In this document: one piece after another, positions 63,478 through 64,000 of the stretch
Position numbering within the stretch: position 1 is the stretch's first letter
How the letters are laid out: each line of letters starts with the position of its first letter
Source: Nocardia altamirensis NBRC 108246
GTDB taxonomy: Bacteria; Actinomycetota; Actinomycetes; Mycobacteriales; Mycobacteriaceae
Length of the DNA stretch: 64,000 nucleotides
Direction of reading: 5' to 3'
NCBI RefSeq assembly: GCF_001612685.1
Contig: NZ_BDAY01000005.1
Location: forward strand, 212,457-276,456
The notes under the pieces: model-generated
What the model was told of the DNA's origin: nothing
What the model saw: the letters and a program-made list of their open reading frames with translations, nothing else
Database searches by the model: none
Translations under genes and position numbers: made by a program

Positions 63478-64000
63478 ACACCACCGCTGGGCCCGGTGCG
63501 CTTGCTGGTACGGCCGGTGAAGTCGTAGAGCGCATCTCGGTCCGCTCGACATCCACCTGGTGTCGCCGCGAAATCGTTCGATTCTCGATACTGGCGGGTT
63601 CAAACTATCCTGTATTCGGCATTTTGGGACGTCCACTCAGGCGGCCGTGTCACGATTGGCCCGGAAGATCCTGGTCAGGTTCAGACCGGGATTGACAAAA
63701 GCTCTCGAAACGGGACCACAGCCAGATGACCCCGCTGGAACGGGAGAACGCGCACCTGACAGCGGAGGTCAGCCGGGTACGGCACACGACGCAACCACGC
63801 TAATCCGATGCACACACCGAGATGCCGTACTCGCGTAGGCAACCGTAGAGCCGGAGAGGCTTTCGGCTTTGCCGGGCATGAGGCAAGTGCGGCTTGGATG
63901 GGCTGTTTGCGTTGGGAGTCTTGAGGTTTGAGGATCCCAGAAAGGTGCGCTTTGCTCCGCGGGTTTGACGTCTCCTAGCGAGCAGGACGGTTTCGGGGTT
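63478..64000. other. Right edge, no supported gene
   Basis: About 520 bp with short open frames only. A 25-codon frame at 63726-63803 has a coiled-coil look (LERENAHLTAEVSRVR), reminiscent of transposase OrfA tails, but is too short to call. Confidence 0.4.

Noticed and set aside
63590..63680. Possible tRNA 3' half (GGTTCAAACT motif)
   Set aside because: No acceptor stem, anticodon arm or matching 5' half could be paired around it.
63726..63803. 25-codon frame resembling a transposase OrfA coiled-coil tail
   Set aside because: Too short, no partner orfB and no terminal inverted repeats seen; kept only as a note on the right edge.

Overview
The window is high-GC actinobacterial DNA, most likely from Nocardia or a close relative in the Mycobacteriales. 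The evidence is gene content and order. The block hflX-dapF-trmH-miaA-(dioxygenase-like gene)-DUF349 gene-(membrane gene)-miaB, followed later by recX-recA-DUF3046 gene-glycosyltransferase, is recognisably the Rv2725c-Rv2739c neighbourhood of Mycobacterium, with extra genes inserted. A DprE1-type arabinan-pathway oxidase, a recA promoter of the mycobacterial type and GTG starts with GTGA/ATGA gene overlaps agree with this. I saw no tRNA, rRNA, CRISPR array or intact transposase.

Layout. 1-4.6 kb (minus): hypA-hypB-hhyS-hhyL plus a NifU-domain gene cut by the window edge. This is a high-affinity group 1h [NiFe] hydrogenase operon. 4.7-6.9 kb: a TetR regulator diverging from a rifampicin-monooxygenase-like flavoenzyme across a triple operator. 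7-17.2 kb: mixed envelope and lipid genes, including a lone DprE1 paralogue, a secreted lipase, an acyl-CoA dehydrogenase, a GT39-like transferase and an acyltransferase. 17.4-24.2 kb: conserved tRNA-modification, lysine and GTPase genes. 24.4-27.7 kb: an accessory insert with a helix-turn-helix/phosphoribosyltransferase-like protein followed by an inositol-monophosphatase-like protein. 27.7-33.8 kb: miaB and a four-gene glutamate-type ABC uptake operon. 33.9-39.7 kb: an M28 peptidase and membrane or secreted proteins. 39.7-41.95 kb: an intergenic repeat and palindrome zone with a solitary DndB/DGQHR gene, bracketed by two copies of the recX 3' end. 41.95-43.9 kb: recX-recA. 44-50.5 kb: a second insert (Lrp/MFS pair, PNPOx, VOC, CGNR regulator, TPR-APH kinase fusion). 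50.5-55.6 kb: DUF3046, glycosyltransferase, a PhnZ-like HD protein, PIG-L and stress proteins. 55.8-59.4 kb: a four-gene signalling cassette (response regulator, histidine kinase, kinase-like protein without ATPase motifs, stand-alone LuxR domain). 60-64 kb: small and hypothetical genes including a HEAT-like/zincin pair.

Most notable: (i) a dispersed intergenic repeat with four copies here, whose inverted arms co-vary to keep base pairing; (ii) the solitary DndB-like gene behind a perfect 14-bp inverted repeat containing TACG-N12-CGTA; (iii) a DprE1 paralogue with Ser at the benzothiazinone-target Cys; (iv) the TPR-APH fusion; (v) the PhnZ-like gene behind a TGGTCTAGACCA palindrome; (vi) the four-gene signalling cassette. 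All functional statements come from reading translations and motifs; no database search was run.
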